Shown: positions 20,720-31,548 of the stretch, one piece after another
Numbering within the stretch: the first letter of the stretch is position 1
Layout: each line of letters starts with the position of its first letter
Source of the DNA: Areca catechu
Lineage: Eukaryota > Streptophyta > Magnoliopsida > Arecales > Arecaceae
DNA: 64,000 nt
NCBI GenBank assembly: GCA_021397845.1
Contig: CM038044.1
Span: forward strand, 103,600,942 to 103,664,941
Direction of reading: 5' to 3'
Position numbers and translations under genes: made by a program
The notes under the pieces: generated by a model
Told to the model about the DNA's origin: nothing
The model's database searches: none
The model's input: only the letters and a program-made list of their open reading frames with translations

Positions 20720-22260
20720 AAATAGATGAGATGGTACAAAGAAGAGATTCACAAGCACACTAATATGGTGCGCCATCTATTAAACAGTAAAGCATGGAAG
20801 AAATTTGATGCTTGCTATTTTTTATTTGCTCAAGAATCATGCAATATCTAACTAGATTTATCTATATATGGTTTTACACCATTTAATCATGCAGTAGCTC
20901 CTTATTTATTATTGGTCGATCTTTATTACTCCATACAATTTATCACCTAGGATGTGCATAAAATAATAATATATCTTTCTTACATTAGTTATTCCTGGAC
21001 CATGATATCCTAATAGAAATATTGATGTATATCTGAGACCTCTTGTTAGTGAGCTGAAATTTTTATGGTCCAATGGTACATGTACTTATGATATATCAAA
21101 GAAGTAGAATTTTGTAATGAAGGCTGCATTGATGTGGACCATTAGTAATTTTCCTGCTTACGGGATGTTGTCAGATAGAGCACTCATAGGAAGATAGCAT
21201 GTCCATATTACATAGAGAATACAAAATTATTTTAGCTTGAGCATGATCGTAAGCCTTGTTGGTTCGATTATTATCATCAATTTTTTTCGAGCATCGTCCC
21301 TTTCAAAAGTAATAGGATAGTTTTAGGAAAAATAAGATAGAGAAGGATCATGCACCTCCAAGCCTTAGTAGTATGGAAGTGTTTCAAAGGGTATCCCAAG
21401 TTAACAAAGTCTAGTTTGGCATACTATTTGATGAATAAATATCTTGGGATTCGGTAGAATTCATGATTGGATGAAGTGAAGTATCTTCAAGAAGTTGCTA
21501 TACTTGTGTACCAATTTGATACGTCATAACCTTGGCATTATACATATTGAGAAGAATGTATTTGATAATCTTTTCTACACTATTATAGATGACAAGGGCA
21601 AGATGAAGGACAATCCTAAGGCTCGAGCAGGTATGCGAAACATATATAGGTATCCTCTATTAGAGCTGGTTAAGGTTCCACTTAGAAAATTTTTGGAACC
21701 GAAAGCATCTTACACCTTAACAAGAGAGCAATTGAAGGATGCATGTAAATAGTGTAAAAATCAAAAATCCCTATATGGTTATGCAAGTAATCTAACTCGG
21801 TGCGTTAATGTCAAAGATTGCAAATTTTATGGGCTAAAGAGCCATAACTACTATGTCTTCATGTAACAAATACTACCATTGGCTTAACTGATCTCCTTCC
21901 CAACTCCATATGGAGTTCTTTGATCAAGCTTAAGTTTTTTCAGAGATATTTGTACTACCAAATTATCTACTAACCATATTTCCAATCTTGAGGCTAGCAA
22001 TATAGAGACAATATGTAAGTTGGAGAAGATATTCTATCCTAGCTTCTTCGACTCCATGGAGGATCTCGTCATTCATCTAGTATATGAAGCTAGGGTGGGG
22101 GACCAATACAGTATAGGTAGATGTATCCATTTGAAAGATATATATACAGTATCAAGAAGAAAGTAAAAAACAAGGCTAGAGTCAAAGGTTCTATTGTAGA
22201 GGCTTATATAATTGAAAAAACTTTAAATTTCAGCCAACACTACTTTAATCCCAATGTGTA
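20720..22260 (+). pseudogene. CACTA transposase TNP2 and DUF4218 remnants
   Basis: Readable pieces in order: MRWYKEEIHKHTNMVRHLLN and SKAWKKFDACYFLFAQES (TNP2 start), PYLLLVDLYYSIQF, ACPYYIENTK with CWFDYYHQFF, then 21495-21752 with LIRHNLGIIHIEKNVFDNLF (catalytic-domain end). DUF4218 follows: GLKSHNYYVFM, FFDSMEDLVIHLVYEARVGD and QYRWMYPFERYIYSIKKKVK. The order and spacing fit En/Spm transposases. Many stops and shifts make it non-functional. TNP2 cuts the transposon ends in active relatives. Confidence 0.82.
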
Positions 22261-22719
22261 GATAAAGTTGACTTAAGTTAGCCAAAATGATGATAGTGGT
22301 AGTGAGAGATTAGAACAAGAGATCTCAATATTTGCCTATCCTGCTCATAAATTTGATTGCTAGGTTCATCAAATTGTAATATATGCTAAATTTTGATAGG
22401 TGCAGATAAATGTTTTACTAAACTACAAGGAGGTCGATTCATATATTGAGTAAGTATCCATCACAATCCAAACTCTTCAATCACTTATTACAGTATACTA
22501 ATCTTATGTATATTTAGAAATTATGATCGAATGGTAAGATGGAACAACCCAAGAATAAGTGAGCAAGAAATTTCTACATGATGTTCATAAAATTTTACAA
22601 ATCAGCTCATCCATTAATATTTTATCTAGTTTAATTTTTTTAATTTATTTTTTTTATAATATGCAGGTCATGCAAGGAGAAATTGTATTCCTAAAAGTTA
22701 AGACTATTAAGTTACGGGC

Positions 22720-23060
22720 CAACAAAATACATGATATGTTATAATGGCTGTAATGTTAATGGTTTTAAATTTTATACCCACGAATATGGATATCATAAGA
22801 GCACAATGAACAATGGTGTATGTGTAAAGGATAGTTGGTGAGAAGAGTCGAAAAGTGATTACTATGGAATCCCCAAAGAAGTGATCAAGTTAACCTGCAT
22901 TAAAAATAATAGTATCATTCTATTTAAGTACCAATGGTTTGATAATAATAATGATATAAAGGGTGATCCATGGCTTATTGAAATCAAATATGGATCAAAA
23001 GTATATGTCGATGAGCTATTTGTGCTAGCTCAATAAGCTGCTCAAGTATATTATACTCTT
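22720..23060 (+). pseudogene. DUF4216 domain of the CACTA transposase
   Basis: The frame reads YNGCNVNGFKFYTHEYGYHK, then YYGIPKEVIKLTCIKNNSII, LFKYQWFDNN and KVYVDELFVLAQ with one stop before AAQVYYT. This matches the DUF4216 module (YYG..EIIEL, LF.C.WFD, FILA.QA.QV.Y) that follows DUF4218 in these proteins. The region 23061-23450 holds an acidic GAAGAA-rich tail. Confidence 0.78.
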
Positions 23061-23573
23061 TTTCCATCAAAGGAAGAGGGGAAAGAAAGATTGGTGGGCT
23101 GCATAAAAAATTAAATCTCAAGCCATTTATTACAAGCTTGAAGAAGAAGAAGAGTCCCATTTACCAAAGTGCTTTCAAGAGGATGAAACACTAGGAGTCC
23201 ATTAGTCCTATATTGATGTAGAGTTGGATGTTCTAGCAATTCACCTACATGATAGCCAGCATAAGAAGATAGATCATATTAAGTTTGTTATACGGGGCAA
23301 TCCTATCCAAGAAGGGGAAGAAGAAGAAGAAGAAGGGGAAGGAGGAGAAATGAAAGAGGAGGATGAAGATTAAATGGAAGAAGAGAATAATTAGAGGAAG
23401 AATCTGAAGGGTATCAAATATGTGAAGAGGTTGACAAGTAGTATTAAGTATATAATTCTTGAATCATTTTAAATTCTTGTCTTCTATATTTTAAATTTTG
23501 CATTGCCACCCATAATTATATAATTAATTCGATGAATATATTTATTTTTATTTTCAGAGATTTTACATCATGT

Positions 23574-24160
23574 TTTCTAGAGGCCGGACAAGTGTCAATA
23601 GAGGAGAGAGCTCTAAAGGACTGAACTCTCAAGGAAAGAGAGATCATTCTAGTCGCTCGTATAGCTTTGTTCCATTCACACCACATGGTAAACTTAAGAA
23701 CTTTAACTATTTTTTTATATTATTTTAATGCTTTATTATCTAATATGATATTCTTTATATTAGATATTCTTTGATTAGGTTTGGAGGACATGAGATTACT
23801 AGTGACCCCACAGTCATAAGCAACAGTGACTGGCTCATGTCAAACTCTACACCATAGTTAAGGACCTACCCGACTTGCAACACCTCCAACTCGATCAGAA
23901 GATAGATAGCTTATTCATATTCAGAGCTGCTCATAAGTACTACATCTTTATATTAAAATATTTAAAATTTAATCTTTATAAACATAATATTTATTACTAA
24001 ATTTTAATTTTGTAGTACATTCAAAAAGCATAGAGTTTTTTAGATAGTTACTAGGATCATTCATCGATTAATATCGAGACCGGTGAATAAGTTCTTTAGT
24101 TGACCATCAAGGGCTAGTGATGCAGCCTAACAAATATTCTTGGTAAGTCAAATGAATTTA
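23574..24160 (+). pseudogene. Second CACTA gene, 5' part
   Basis: An ATG at 23574 opens MFSRGRTSVNRGESSKG..., a basic Ser/Arg-rich start like the second (TNPA-like) gene of plant CACTA elements. It is followed by AT-rich intron-like gaps and short coding-like pieces (GLEDMRLLVTPQS). The SIRE-C insertion at 24161 interrupts it. The assignment rests mainly on position. Confidence 0.45.
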
Positions 24161-24440
24161 TGTTGGCTCCACCCAGTGATTTTGATGAATAACAAAACAT
24201 TGAGTGCATATTGTATACTAATGAGGATTTCAAGTTGTAAGTTTTCAGGAAGAGAGCACCTCAAAATCTCAAAAACTTATAGTTTATGGCACATAATGGC
24301 ATTGAGAAATTCTCATGAATTCGGGCATCTTCTTCATTGAAAAAGGGCATCTAAATGTTTAAATATTATGTGTTTATGTTTTCAAGAATTATATTTATGT
24401 TTTCGAGGCATTTACACTTGAATCTGAGATTTTTCAGTCT

Positions 24441-24753
24441 CAAGTGTCGACACCTAGACAATCAAGTGTCGACACTTCAACATTTGGCACAGACAAAAAT
24501 CCTTGGCATGCCAAGTGTCGACACCTACATCCAAGTATCGACACCAAGTGTCGACACTTAGGTTCCAAGTGTCGACTCAAGGCCTGAGAATTTTGAAAAT
24601 ACAGAACTTTGTAATTTGAGGATTTTTGTATCAAGTGTCGACACCTATGCATCAAGTGTCGACACTTGAAAGTTCAAGTGTCGACACCTAGAGATCAAGT
24701 GTCAACACCTGATAGCCAAGTGTCGATACCTGACAGCCAAGTGTCGACACTTG
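24441..24753. repeat. Dyad array of 5' LTR (12 units)
   Basis: Twelve units of CAAGTGTCGACAC(C/T)T(G/A). Clustered neighbours start 21-22 bases apart, about two helical turns. One unit has GTCAAC and one GTCGAT. Each full unit holds two E-box-like CANNTG ends around GTCGAC. Confidence 0.93.
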
Positions 24754-24871
24754 CAGCCTGACAGCTCTAACGGATCTATTTTTCTAGCTTGCAGAACTTG
24801 TTTTTCAAGCTCCAAACGGCTATTTCCGAGGTACCAATGGTCACAAACCATTTTTTGGAAGGTTCTGGGTG

Positions 24872-24878
24872 TATTTAA
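24872..24878 (+). promoter_or_regulatory. TATA-like box of SIRE-C 5' LTR
   Basis: TATTTAA lies about 120 bases after the dyad array and is conserved in three SIRE LTRs. It probably marks the promoter. Confidence 0.55.
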
Positions 24879-25613
24879 CCTCCACCAACCTCATTTTAAA
24901 GAAAAGGAAGTGTATTGAAGTGCATTCAAGTCTACTCAAAAGCCAAAAAGCCAATATTCTCTCAAATACTTCACATCAAAAGCCTCTTATAGTTTGATTC
25001 CTTGAAAAGCCTACAAGCTCATCCTTACTTCATTCCAAAAGAGGCACTTTGAAGGAGATTCCAAGGAAGAGTGAAGACAAAGCATCTACTTGAGCTTCAA
25101 AGATTCCAATCTACTCTTGAAAAGAGTTTGTTTTAGTTTTAAATTGTATATCTGTTTTTATTATGATTTGACCTTGCTTTCAAGGGTGTCTTGAAAGAAG
25201 GCTATTGTAGTTAGTTGGTAAGCCAAAGGGATAAAACTAACTAGGGTTAACTTGTGAGCCCGAAGACAAAACAAGTGTTAAGGTTTATTGGTAAGCCTAA
25301 GTGATAAAACCAACTTAGGTTTTGACTTGTGAGCCTTGTGAAAAACAAGTCAACTGTAATCTAGTTTGGATTATAGTGAAATTCCCAAGGGTGGCTTGGG
25401 GAGTGGATGTAGGTGCTAGGTTTGCACCGAACTACTATAAACCTTGTGTTTGTGTGTGATTGCTCTCTTCCTCTCTTGCTCTTTAATTATTGCTAACATC
25501 TTGCATTGAATTTATCATTGTTCACAAGCACCACTAGTCCCTTATATTATTGTCTTAATTTTTTAAAAGACCCAATTCACCCCCCCTCTTGGGCTCCATT
25601 TCTGGGCAACAAG

Positions 25614-25625
25614 TGGTATCAGAGC
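25614..25625 (+). other. Primer binding site of SIRE-C
   Basis: TGGTATCAGAGC, two bases after the LTR, for initiator Met tRNA. Confidence 0.95.
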
Positions 25626-25668
25626 ACCGGTACTCTCTTGTAGGTCCAAGGATCTTGAGTAAAAGATC

Positions 25669-27368
25669 ATGGCAGTCCCAATAGGAATGGGTATTGTTGA
25701 AGGTCAAGCTTCAAATCGTCCCCTACTTTTTAATGGCACAAATTATACATACTGGAAGACACGCATGCACATATTTATTCAAGCTCTTGATTATAATTTG
25801 TGAAGGACAATTGTAAAAGGTCCTCATCAGCCTACAATGTTGATTAATGGCATTCTCACTCCAAAGATGGAAGATGATTGGGATGAGAATGACATTAAGC
25901 AAATCGAGCTTAATGCTAAGGCTATGAACCTTTTATTTTGTTCTCTTGATCCAAGTGAATTTAATAGAATATCTAATTGTCTCTCCACCAAGAAGATTTG
26001 GGATACACTTGAGGTTATCCATGAGGGTACACACCAAGTAAAAACCACTAAGGTCAACATGCTTATTCACACATATGAAATGTTTAAAATGGAACCTACT
26101 GAGTCTATTAGTGGATGTACACTAGGTTCACAAATATTGTGAATGGCATGAGAAGCCTAGGAAAAATTATTTCTAACGGTGAACTTGTGAACAAACTTCT
26201 CAGGTCTCTACCAGCTTCGTGGGATGCAAAAGTAACAGCGATTGAAGAAGCTAAGGATGTCAACACTCTCCCGCTGGAACAACTGTTGGGTTCTTTAATG
26301 ACCTATGAGCTCTCCCTCAAACAAAAGAATGGAGAGGTCGACAAAAAGAAGAAGGCGATCGCGTTCAAATCTACTGCTAAAGAGGACTCAAGCGAAGACT
26401 CCGAAGAAGATGATGAAGAAGATGAGACGGCTCTGTTAGCAAGAAAATTCAAAAGGTTCATGAGGAAGAAAAAGTTTAACTACAAAAAGAAACCTCTGAA
26501 AGGTGAGCCGAGTAAAGAGAAGGACAAAGAAAAGGAGAAGGAGCAACCTACATGTTTTGAGTGCAAAAAATCCGGGCATTTCAAGGTAGACTGCCTCTTG
26601 TTAAAGAAAAGCAGAAGAAAGCTAAGAAAGAAAGCCATGATGGCAACCTAGAGTGAAAGTGAAGACTCCAGTTCTGAGGAAGAACGGCAAGTGGTAGCAA
26701 ACTTCTGTCTGATGGCTGATCATGATGAGGTATGTTCTGAAACCAAAAATGAATTTACTTTTGATGAGCTTCATGAAGTTTTTGACGAATTAGTCATAGA
26801 ATTTCAAAAGTTAAAATCAAAACATAAAGATTTAAAGAAGCAAAATTTGGATCTAGCCAAAACAAATAACAAGCTTTCAAATGAAAATGAATGCTTTCTT
26901 ATTCAAAATAAAAAATTAAATAATAAGATTATGGCACTTGAAAAAGAAAAGGATGTCTTTAAAAAGAAAAGTGACTTACCTTCAAATGAAAATTTGTCAA
27001 AACAAAGCAAAGAAATTTTAAATAAAAACAAAAGATATAAAGAAGAAATTGAAAAACTAAAACCTTTTGTAGAAAAATTTACTTACAGTTCTGAAAAATT
27101 AAATTTACTCTTAAATAACCAAAGAGCAGTATTTGACAAAGCAGGTTTAGGATTCAGAACTCATAAGAAACAAAAACTCTTTAAAAATTTCTTTGTGCCT
27201 ACATCTTCATCCATTAATTGCTATACTTGTGGTATCAAAGGACACAAATCTTATATGTGCAACAAAAGAAAGTTAAATAACACTAAGAAAGTTTGGGTTC
27301 CGAAAGGAACCAATGCCACTAACCAAAAAGGACCCAAGATGGCTTGGGTACCTAAAGTCTCCACTTGA
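25669..27368 (+). pseudogene. SIRE-C gag (two stops, one frameshift)
   Basis: ATG at 25669 (MAVPIGMG). A TGA at 25801 replaces the Trp codon kept in SIRE-A, and a one-base deletion lies near 26110. The frame 26115-26651 carries the LLRSLPASWDAKV and LLGSLMTYELSLKQK motifs, a Lys/Glu-rich linker and an intact CCHC knuckle (CFECKKSGHFKVDC). It ends at a TAG (26649) in place of Trp. In-frame sequence then continues as a 225-residue piece (26691-27368): a coiled coil of about 110 residues (ELVIEFQKLKSKHKDLKKQN and on), a second knuckle CYTCGIKGHKSYMC, and the end PKMAWVPKVST before TGA. Confidence 0.92.
27366..27368 (+). other. In-frame TGA between gag and pol of SIRE-C
   Basis: 26691-27368 and the following protease frame (from 27369) share one frame, split only by this TGA. 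The following codons are TCT TTA. TTATTGCAG/GT just downstream also looks like a splice acceptor, so readthrough, splicing and termination are all possible. Confidence 0.75.
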
Positions 27369-28531
27369 TCTTTATTGCAGGTATGCCTTGCAACCAATAA
27401 GAAAAGGATGTGGTACCTTGATAGCGGTTGCTCAAGGCATATGACAGGAGATGTGGAGCAGTTCTCTTCACTCATATATCAAAATGGTGGCAATGTAACT
27501 TTTGGTGATAATGGAAAGGGCAAAATTATCAGTATTGGTAAAGTCCATATCACCCCTACCTCTTATATTGATAATGTATTATATGTTGATGGTTTAAAAC
27601 ATAACTTGCTTAGCATTAGTCAGTTTTGTGACAAAAATTTTAAAGTTGTTTTTGAATCTTCTTTGTGCATTATTTCTAGTCTAGATGACAATGGCATTAA
27701 GTTCATTGGTCATAGGCATGGCAATATTTATATGGTTGATCTTGATGATCTCCCTATTCAAAAAGGTCAATGCCTACTGGCAATGGAAGCCAAGATCGAT
27801 GAAACTAGCTGTCTTTGGCATGGTAGACTAGGACATGCAAGCATGCATTTAATTTCAAAACTTAGCAAAAAGAACTTGGTAAAGGATTTGCCTAAACTCA
27901 ATTTTGAAAAAGATAAGATTTGCAGTGCATGTTAACTTGGAAAACAAATAAAATCCTCTTTCAAACCAAAAGGAGTAATCTCTACATCTAGACCTTTGGA
28001 ATTGTTTCACATGGACCTCTTTGGACCAACTAGAACATCTAGTTTGGGAGGTAAGAAGTATGGTCTAGTCATTGTAGATAATTTCTCATGATTTACATGG
28101 GTCATGTTTTTAGCACATAAAGATGAAACTTTTTCTGAATTTATTAGATTTCAAAAAAGAGTTTTGAATGAAAAAAGTGTTTCAGTAGTATCTTTGAGAA
28201 GTGATCATGGAACCGAATTTAAAAATGCTGATTTTGATAAATTTTGTATTGAAAATGGAATTCATCATAATTTTTCTACACCTAGGACACCTCAACAAAA
28301 TGGGGTAATAGAAAGAAAAAATAGAACTCTTGAAGAAATGGCACACACCATGCTTTGTGAAAATGATTTACCTAGATATTTTTGGACGGAAGCCATAAAT
28401 ACTGCATGCTATATTTTAAATCAAGTTTTAATTCGACCGATTTTAAAGAAAACACCTTATGAGCTTTGGAAGGGTAGAAAACCCTCAATTCATTATTTTC
28501 ATATTTTTGGATGCCGTTGTTTATCTTAAAC
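27369..28531 (+). pseudogene. SIRE-C protease and integrase
   Basis: The protease box WYLDSGCSRHMTGD is intact. GAG-pre-integrase: LWHGRLGHASMHL with the Cys pair CSAC. The integrase core has Asp in FHMDLFGP, Asp in LRSDHGTEF and Glu in NGVIERKN, so all three catalytic residues remain. The frame is stopped by TAA after CSAC (27933-27935, Gln codon in SIRE-A) and by TGA at 28089-28091 in FS-stop-FTW, a stop shared with SIRE-A. A one-T deletion near 28520 shifts the frame at GCRCF(I)LN. Confidence 0.9.
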
Positions 28532-30502
28532 AATGGTAAAGATAATTTGAGTAAATTTGATACCAAATCAGATGAGGGAGTCTTTCTAGGCTACTCCATA
28601 TCTAGTAAGGCATACAGGGTCTTCAACAGAAGAACACTTGTTGTTGAAGAATCCATACATGTGGTATTTGATGAAACTAACCAAAAATCTTCAAGAAAAG
28701 AAGATGTACTTTCTGATGAAACAGGTAGCAAGAAAACTGAAGAAATAAACAACAATGAAGGGCTTACCAAGGAACAGAACGATGATCAAAACACTGAAGG
28801 AGATCAAGCACAAGGTGATGAAAATACATCAACTGTTGATCCATTACCAAAAGAATGGAGGTATGCTCATGGACACCCAAAAGAACTAATTATCAGTGAT
28901 CCATCTAAAGGTGTAAGTACTCGATCATTCCGAAGAAATATCTGTGATTACTTAGCTTTTGTGTCTCAAATTGAACCTAAAACTATTGAGGAAGCTGAAA
29001 GTGATAGTAATTGGATAAATGCTATGCAAGATGAACTTAACCAATTTAAAAGAAACAGTATTTGGACATTAGTAGATAGGCCTTCAAACACTTCAATTAT
29101 TGGTACAAAATGGGTTTTTCAAAATAAACTTGATAAAAATGGAGTAGTAACTAGAAATAAGGCTAGATTAGTTGCCAAAGGATACAACCAGGAGGAAGGA
29201 ATAGATTTTGATGAAACCTTTGCTCCTGTGGCTAAACTCGAGGCAATTAGGCTATTGTTGGCTTTTGCTTGCTTCATGAATTTTAAACTATATCAAATGG
29301 ATGTTAAAAGTGCCTTTTTAAATGGTTTAATTAAAGAAGAAGTTTACGTTGAGCAACCCCCTGGTTTTGAAAATTCTGAATTTCCAAATCATGTTTATAA
29401 ACTTCATAAAGATTTGTATGGATTGAAACAAGCTCCAAGAGCTTGGTATGATCGTTTAAGCTCCTTTTTGCTGAAAAATGATTTTACTAGAGGTAATGTA
29501 GATAAAACTTTGTTTTTAAAGAAAAAGAATGATGATCTCTTAGTAGTACAAATCTATGTAGATGATATAATATTTGGTGCTACTAATGAATCTCTTTGTC
29601 AAGATTTTGCAAAGTTAATGCAGGGTGAGTTCGAGATGAGCATGATGGGAGAACTGAATTTTTTTCTCGGACTCCAAATAAGGCAAACCAAAGAGGGGAT
29701 CTTCATCAACCAAATGAAATACACAAAAGAAATACTCAAGAAGTTTGGGATGGAGAACACTAAGCCTTTAGGTACCCCTATGAGCTCTACATGTAGACTT
29801 GACAAGGATGAATCAGGTAAGTCTATAGACCAAAAATTATATCATGGCATGATCGGTTCATTGTTATATCTTATTGCCAGTAGGCCAGATATCATGTTTA
29901 GTGTCTGTATGTGTGCTAGATATCAGTCTAATCCTAAAGAGTCTCATCTTTTGGCTATTAAATGCATACTTAGATATCTATCTGGTTCAATTGAAATTGG
30001 CTTATGGTACTATAGAAATTCTTCATTTGAATTGATTGCTTATTCTAATGCTGACTTTGCTGGTTGTAAACTTGATCGTAAAAGTACTAGTGGAACCTGT
30101 CAGTTTCTTGGAGTAAATTTGATCTCTTGGAGTAGCAAGAAATAGAACTCAGTTGCTTTATCTACGGCGGAAGCCGAATATATAGCAGCTGGAAGCTGTT
30201 GTGCTCAGATCCTCTGGATCAAACAACAACTCGAAGATTTTGGCATTAAACTAACTAAGACACCCATAAGATGTGACAATACTAGTACAATCAACCTATC
30301 TAAAAATCTTGTGCAATATTCAAGAAGTAAACACATTGAAATAAGACATCATTTCATAAGAGATCATGTACAAAACTCTAATGGTATTCTTGATTTTGTA
30401 TGTACTGATGATCAGTTGACAGATGTGTTTACCAAGCCTTTGAGTGAGGATAGGTTATGTCTGATTAGAAGAGAGTTAGGTATCATTGATCCATTCTCCT
30501 AG
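28511..30502 (+). pseudogene. SIRE-C integrase tail, reverse transcriptase and RNase H
   Basis: A 544-residue open frame (28511-30145) holds the integrase C-terminus (GVFLGYSISSKAYR), an acidic linker and a full RVT_2 domain: SNWINAMQDEL, TKWVFQNKLD, RLVAKGYNQEEGIDF, QMDVKSAFLNG, LYGLKQAPRAWYD, IYVDDIIFG. It runs into RNase H (ADFAGCKLDRKSTSG). A TAG at 30143-30145 replaces the expected Gln codon. In the same frame RNase H continues (STAEAEYIAAG, CDN, HIEIRHHFI, DVFTKPLSE) to the TAG ending at 30502. Apart from this one stop the RT-RNase H part is uninterrupted and is the best kept in the window. Confidence 0.93.
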
Positions 30503-30629
30503 AACTCTCTTAGTTTTAATTATACCTAAATCCTAGAGCTCAAAACCACTTCCTAAAAGTCCCAAAAAATCTGATTTAGTTTTTTCCTATTTTTTTAAAA
30601 ATTTTTTGGATTTTATCAAGTTTTTTGGC

Positions 30630-30711
30630 CAAGTGTCGACACTTGAAAATAGTCAAATGTCGACACCTAACCAAGTGTCGACACTTGACACATTCTAAGT
30701 GTCGACACTTG
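30630..30711. repeat. Dyad array between pol and ORF2 (4 units)
   Basis: Four CAAGTGTCGACACTTG-type units, spaced 24, 18 and 24 bases, begin 128 bases after the pol stop. A comparable array is at 1-58 in SIRE-A. Confidence 0.92.
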
Positions 30712-31548
30712 CAAAACAGAAACTGTTTTTAAAAAGGCCGACCGAGGGTTTTGTAATTTTCTTTCCCCCACTGATTTCTTGTAACAGTGGTCCCCTCTGT
30801 TCAAATCCATCCTTTTACCCTTCAATCCATCACAAATCAGGTATTTTCCCTTCCATTTTTATTTTATTTTCCCTCATTTTTGGTTTTATTTTTTTTAACG
30901 TTTTTGAACCAAACAACCGTGAATGGGGTTTTTCGAGTGTTTTTCATGAATATAACCAGATTTTTGTGTGTTTTAGTGGATTTCTAAAACTACATTTGAG
31001 GGATTAGTGATTTAAACGTATTTTTCTCGGATTTCCCTCGGCTTTTGGTCGTTTTCATGCCTTTTTCACCCACTTTTCGCAAAAACACTGTTATATTGAT
31101 TTTTGACCAAAATAATTTGGGTATTCATCTCAATTAAGTATGCTAAATCCATTTATTATTGATTTAGAAAGGTTTTTCATGATATTTTTGCGACATTTTC
31201 ACCTATTTGTTAAAACCCTAAGTGTTTAGACCCAAATTCCATGGGTTTTGATTTTTAGGCCTTACAAAAATTATTTTCCAAAGATTCAAATATGTTTTAA
31301 CGAACAAAAATATTTTCTATAAATATATGTTCAGAATATTATCATTTAATCAAAATATAAGTTGTAAAAATCCCACCTTAAATTGATTGACAGTTTTTCA
31401 AATGGTGTTTGAGGTATTTTACAATCCAAAATTGGTTTAATACTGGTTTTCAAAACCTATCTATGAAATGAAACTCTCATTATCTCAACCTGTAACCAGT
31501 CCCTTAGCTCTAAACCTATCTTCCTTCTTCCCTGGTCAGTTTGTTGTA
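30712..31548 (+). other. Non-coding stretch before ORF2
   Basis: T-rich sequence with no coding pattern. A pyrimidine-rich stretch precedes the ATG at 31549. Short ORFs here (for example 30699-31007) are Phe/Pro-rich readings of T-rich DNA and look fortuitous. Confidence 0.55.

Larger units (their letters stand above)
24161..25611 (+). repeat. 5' LTR of SIRE-C
   Basis: 1451 bp, TGTTGGCTCC...GGGCAACA. The first 200 bases differ from the 3' LTR at about 12 positions, mostly C/T and G/A. It is 33 bases longer inside the dyad array. Confidence 0.95.

Noticed and set aside
24441..24753. CRISPR-like array
   Set aside because: Regular repeats with short gaps, but the units are 16-bp dyads with 5-6-base spacers, in a plant LTR and copied with the element. 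No cas genes, and spacers are far too short.
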